Positions 61,605 through 64,000 of a DNA stretch of 64,000 nt are shown in pieces. The stretch spans positions 5,923,501 to 5,987,500 of the forward strand of contig NZ_JAGINK010000001.1 in the NCBI RefSeq assembly GCF_017875955.1, written 5' to 3'. Source of the DNA: Pseudomonas sp. BP8. Its GTDB lineage: Bacteria; Pseudomonadota; Gammaproteobacteria; Pseudomonadales; Pseudomonadaceae. Positions within the stretch are counted from its first letter, which is position 1. Every line of letters begins with the position of its first letter. The notes beneath the pieces were generated by a model. It saw only the letters and a program-made list of their open reading frames with translations. It did no database searches and was not told the origin of the DNA. Made by a program: the position numbers and the translations under genes.

Positions 61605-63752
61605 TCAGCCTTGTTTTTTAACGAGAGCTTCGACGATGTTCGACGGAGCTTCGGCGTATTTGGAGAATTCCATGGAGTAGCTCGCGCGACCCTGAGACAT
61701 GGAACGAACGTCGGTCGCATAACCGAACATCTCCCCGAGCGGCACTTCAGCACGGACAACCTTGCCGGAGACCGAATCATCCATACCCTGGATCAGACCA
61801 CGACGACGGTTCAGGTCACCCATCACGTCACCCATGTAGTCTTCCGGGGTTACAACTTCAACCTTCATGATCGGCTCGAGAACCACGCCGCCGCCCTTCT
61901 GGGCCAGCTGCTTGGTTGCCATCGAAGCAGCGATCTTGAACGCCATTTCGTTGGAGTCGACGTCGTGGTACGAACCGTCGAATACCGTGGCCTTCAGGCC
62001 GATCAGAGGATAGCCGGCAACGACGCCGTTCTTCATCTGCTCTTCGATACCCTTCTGGATCGGGGCGATGAATTCCTTAGGAATCACACCACCAACGACT
62101 TCGTTGGTGAACACCAGACCTTCGGTGATGTTGCCTTTGTCGTCCACGTCCGGCTCCGAGAAACGGATCCAGCAGTGACCGAACTGACCACGACCACCCG
62201 ACTGACGAACGAACTTGCCTTCGATCTCGACGTTGGACTTGGTGATCTTCTCGCGGTACGAAACCTGCGGCTTGCCGATGTTGGCTTCGACGTTGAACTC
62301 GCGCTTCATGCGGTCAACGAGGATGTCCAGGTGCAGCTCACCCATACCGGAGATGATGGTCTGACCGGTTTCTTCATCGGTCTTGACGCGGAACGACGGG
62401 TCTTCCTGAGCCAGCTTGCCCAGTGCGATACCCATCTTTTCCTGGTCCTGCTTGGTTTTCGGCTCAACAGCAACCGAAATTACAGGCTCCGGGAAGTCCA
62501 TACGCTCAAGGATGATCGGCTTGTCGGCGTTGCACAGGGTGTCACCGGTGGTGACGTCCTTCATGCCGATCAGAGCAGCGATGTCGCCTGCACGTACTTC
62601 TTTGATCTCTTCACGCTGGTTGGCGTGCATTTGCACCATACGACCAACGCGTTCTTTCTTGCCCTTGACCGAGTTGATCACGGAGTCGCCCGAGCTCAGG
62701 AAGCCCGAGTAGACGCGCACGAAAGTCAGAGTACCAACGAACGGGTCGGTGGCAATCTTGAACGCCAGAGCCGAGAACGGCTCCTCGTCGGAAGCGTGAC
62801 GCTCGTCGAAGTCGGCATCGACCAGCTCTTCTTTCGACTTCTCGATCAGATCAGGGTGAATACCTTTGATCGCCGGGATTTCGGTAGGAGCAGGCAGGAA
62901 CTCGATTACGGCGTCGAGAACCAGGGGAACGCCCTTGTTCTTGAACGACGAACCGCAGACCGCTGGAACGATCTCGCCAGCCAGGGTGCGCGCACGCAGA
63001 CCAGCCTTGATCTCTTCGACGGTCAGCTCTTCGCCTTCCAGGTACTTGTTCATCAGCTCTTCGCTGGACTCGGCAGCCGCTTCGACCATGTCGGAACGGT
63101 ACTTTTGAGCCATCTCAAGCATGTCGGCAGGAATTTCTTCCTCGCGCGGCGAAGTACCCTTGTCGTCGTCGTTCCAGTAGACAGCCTTCATCTTGATCAG
63201 GTCGACCTGACCCTGGAAGTTGTCTTCGGAGCCGATAGCCAGCTGGATTGGAACCGGGGTGTGACCCAGGCGGTTCTTGATCTGGCCAACAACGCGCAGG
63301 AAGTCAGCGCCGGCACGGTCCATCTTGTTCACGTAAACAACACGTGGAACACCGTACTTGTTGGCTTGACGCCATACGGTTTCGGACTGTGGCTCAACGC
63401 CGGAGGTACCGCAGAACACAACGACCGCGCCGTCGAGTACACGCAGCGAACGCTCAACTTCAATGGTGAAGTCAACGTGGCCGGGGGTATCGATGACGTT
63501 TACGCGGTAGTTGTCGTACTGACCGGTAGAACCTTTCCAGAAGGTGGTAACGGCAGCGGAGGTAATGGTAATACCCCGCTCCTGCTCCTGCACCATCCAG
63601 TCGGTGGTCGCGGCGCCGTCATGCACCTCGCCCATCTTGTGGCTCAGGCCTGTGTAGAACAGGATCCGCTCGGTAGTGGTAGTTTTGCCCGCGTCAACGT
63701 GCGCGCAAATACCAATGTTACGGTAGCGGTTGATTGCTGTAGTACGAGCCAT
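61605..63752 (-). CDS. fusA: elongation factor G
   Basis: 715 residues; G1 AHVDAGKTTTTERILFYTG near residue 18, DTPGHVDFTIEVERS, NKMDRAGADFLRV, then domains II-V. It drives translocation and, with RRF, recycling. It lies 30 bp after rpsG and 31 bp before tuf. Confidence 0.97.
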   Translation of the reverse strand: MARTTAINRYRNIGICAHVDAGKTTTTERILFYTGLSHKMGEVHDGAATTDWMVQEQERGITITSAAVTTFWKGSTGQYDNYRVNVIDTPGHVDFTIEVERSLRVLDGAVVVFCGTSGVEPQSETVWRQANKYGVPRVVYVNKMDRAGADFLRVVGQIKNRLGHTPVPIQLAIGSEDNFQGQVDLIKMKAVYWNDDDKGTSPREEEIPADMLEMAQKYRSDMVEAAAESSEELMNKYLEGEELTVEEIKAGLRARTLAGEIVPAVCGSSFKNKGVPLVLDAVIEFLPAPTEIPAIKGIHPDLIEKSKEELVDADFDERHASDEEPFSALAFKIATDPFVGTLTFVRVYSGFLSSGDSVINSVKGKKERVGRMVQMHANQREEIKEVRAGDIAALIGMKDVTTGDTLCNADKPIILERMDFPEPVISVAVEPKTKQDQEKMGIALGKLAQEDPSFRVKTDEETGQTIISGMGELHLDILVDRMKREFNVEANIGKPQVSYREKITKSNVEIEGKFVRQSGGRGQFGHCWIRFSEPDVDDKGNITEGLVFTNEVVGGVIPKEFIAPIQKGIEEQMKNGVVAGYPLIGLKATVFDGSYHDVDSNEMAFKIAASMATKQLAQKGGGVVLEPIMKVEVVTPEDYMGDVMGDLNRRRGLIQGMDDSVSGKVVRAEVPLGEMFGYATDVRSMSQGRASYSMEFSKYAEAPSNIVEALVKKQG

Positions 63753-63782
63753 AAAGCCCTCGCAAAATGATTGATGCTTGAA

Positions 63783-64000
63783 TTAGAAGCGGTAGTGCGA
63801 GAATGCTTTGTTGGCTTCAGCCATACGGTGCACGTCTTCACGCTTCTTGACTGCAGCACCTTTGCCTTCAGCAGCATCCAGCAGCTCACCAGCCAAACGC
63901 AGGGCCATGGACTTCTCGCCGCGCTTGCGGGCGTAGTCTACAAGCCAGCGCATTGCCAGCGCGTTACGACGGGATGGGCGAACTTCGACCGGGACCTGGT
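63783..64000 (-). CDS. rpsG: 30S ribosomal protein S7, C-terminal part
   Basis: The window ends within this gene; the 72 C-terminal codons are present, reading YQVPVEVRPSRRNALAMRW near the edge and ending NKAFSHYRF with stop TAA. S7 organises the 30S head and contacts the E-site tRNA. Its order rpsG-fusA-tuf is that of the str operon. Confidence 0.95.
   Translation of the reverse strand, partial: QVPVEVRPSRRNALAMRWLVDYARKRGEKSMALRLAGELLDAAEGKGAAVKKREDVHRMAEANKAFSHYRF

Noticed and set aside
61611..63770. 719-codon frame opposite fusA, and similar long antisense frames at 58682-60307, 11000-13354 and 2054-4018
   Set aside because: They mirror the codon bias of highly biased genes and have no family resemblance.

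Overview
The window reads as chromosomal core DNA of a fluorescent Pseudomonas, most likely the P. putida group. The grounds are protein sequences that match what I know of that group, the gene order (rib/nusB/thiL block, oprG, selenocysteine formate dehydrogenase, uvrA, ferritin-katA, then the alpha, spc, S10 and str ribosomal operons), high GC with GC-rich third positions, and Pseudomonas-type REP elements between genes. No prophage, insertion sequence, CRISPR array or rRNA gene is visible. One tRNA gene (tRNA-Sec) is present.

Layout. 1-2.1 kb: the 3' end of ribB, a broken MBOAT-like fragment, then xseB-ispA, followed by dxs (isoprenoid precursor supply). 4.2-6.9 kb: a BtuB-like receptor facing a BtuF-like cobalamin-binding protein. 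7.3-14.9 kb, minus strand: ribA and the block nrdR-ribD-ribE-ribBA-ribH-nusB-thiL-pgpA-(solute-binding protein). With ribB, the riboflavin pathway is covered with redundancy; the C-terminal half of RibBA has lost its zinc cysteines, and a separate intact RibA is present. 15-17 kb, plus strand: a lipoprotein, a methyltransferase and a CnoX-like thioredoxin. 17.5-20.7 kb: a zinc-linked operon (ZrgA-like His-rich protein, ABC ATPase, FtsX-like permease, DUF3299 protein) behind a Zur-like operator. 20.7-26.3 kb: oprG with an ANR-like box, an MFS exporter divergent from an HxlR regulator with two matching operators between them, an epimerase paired with a reductase-like protein lacking its catalytic Tyr/Lys, and a hydrolase.

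26.3-39.1 kb: an XRE-like regulator, an alanine symporter, asparaginase, then a selenocysteine island on the minus strand. In transcription order it is fdoG (in-frame UGA plus SECIS hairpin)-fdoH-fdoI-fdhE-selA-selB-tRNA-Sec. It holds the selenoenzyme and all decoding parts except selD. 39.3-46.4 kb: ssb, a YajR-like MFS protein, divergent uvrA, a ferritin lacking the haem-ligand methionine, and katA.

46.5-64 kb is one long minus-strand translation block: rpsG(partial)-fusA-tuf, then the S10, spc and alpha operons with secY and rpoA, ending at rplQ. Strong sigma-70-type promoters are readable ahead of rpsJ and rpsM. The most unusual noncoding element is the 209-bp rpsN-rpsH gap, which carries a 13-bp perfect hairpin followed by a terminator-like hairpin with a U-run, inside an essential operon. 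I see no clearly novel multi-gene system. The best leads are this attenuator-like gap, the zinc operon, the paired HxlR operators and the active-site-less reductase partner.
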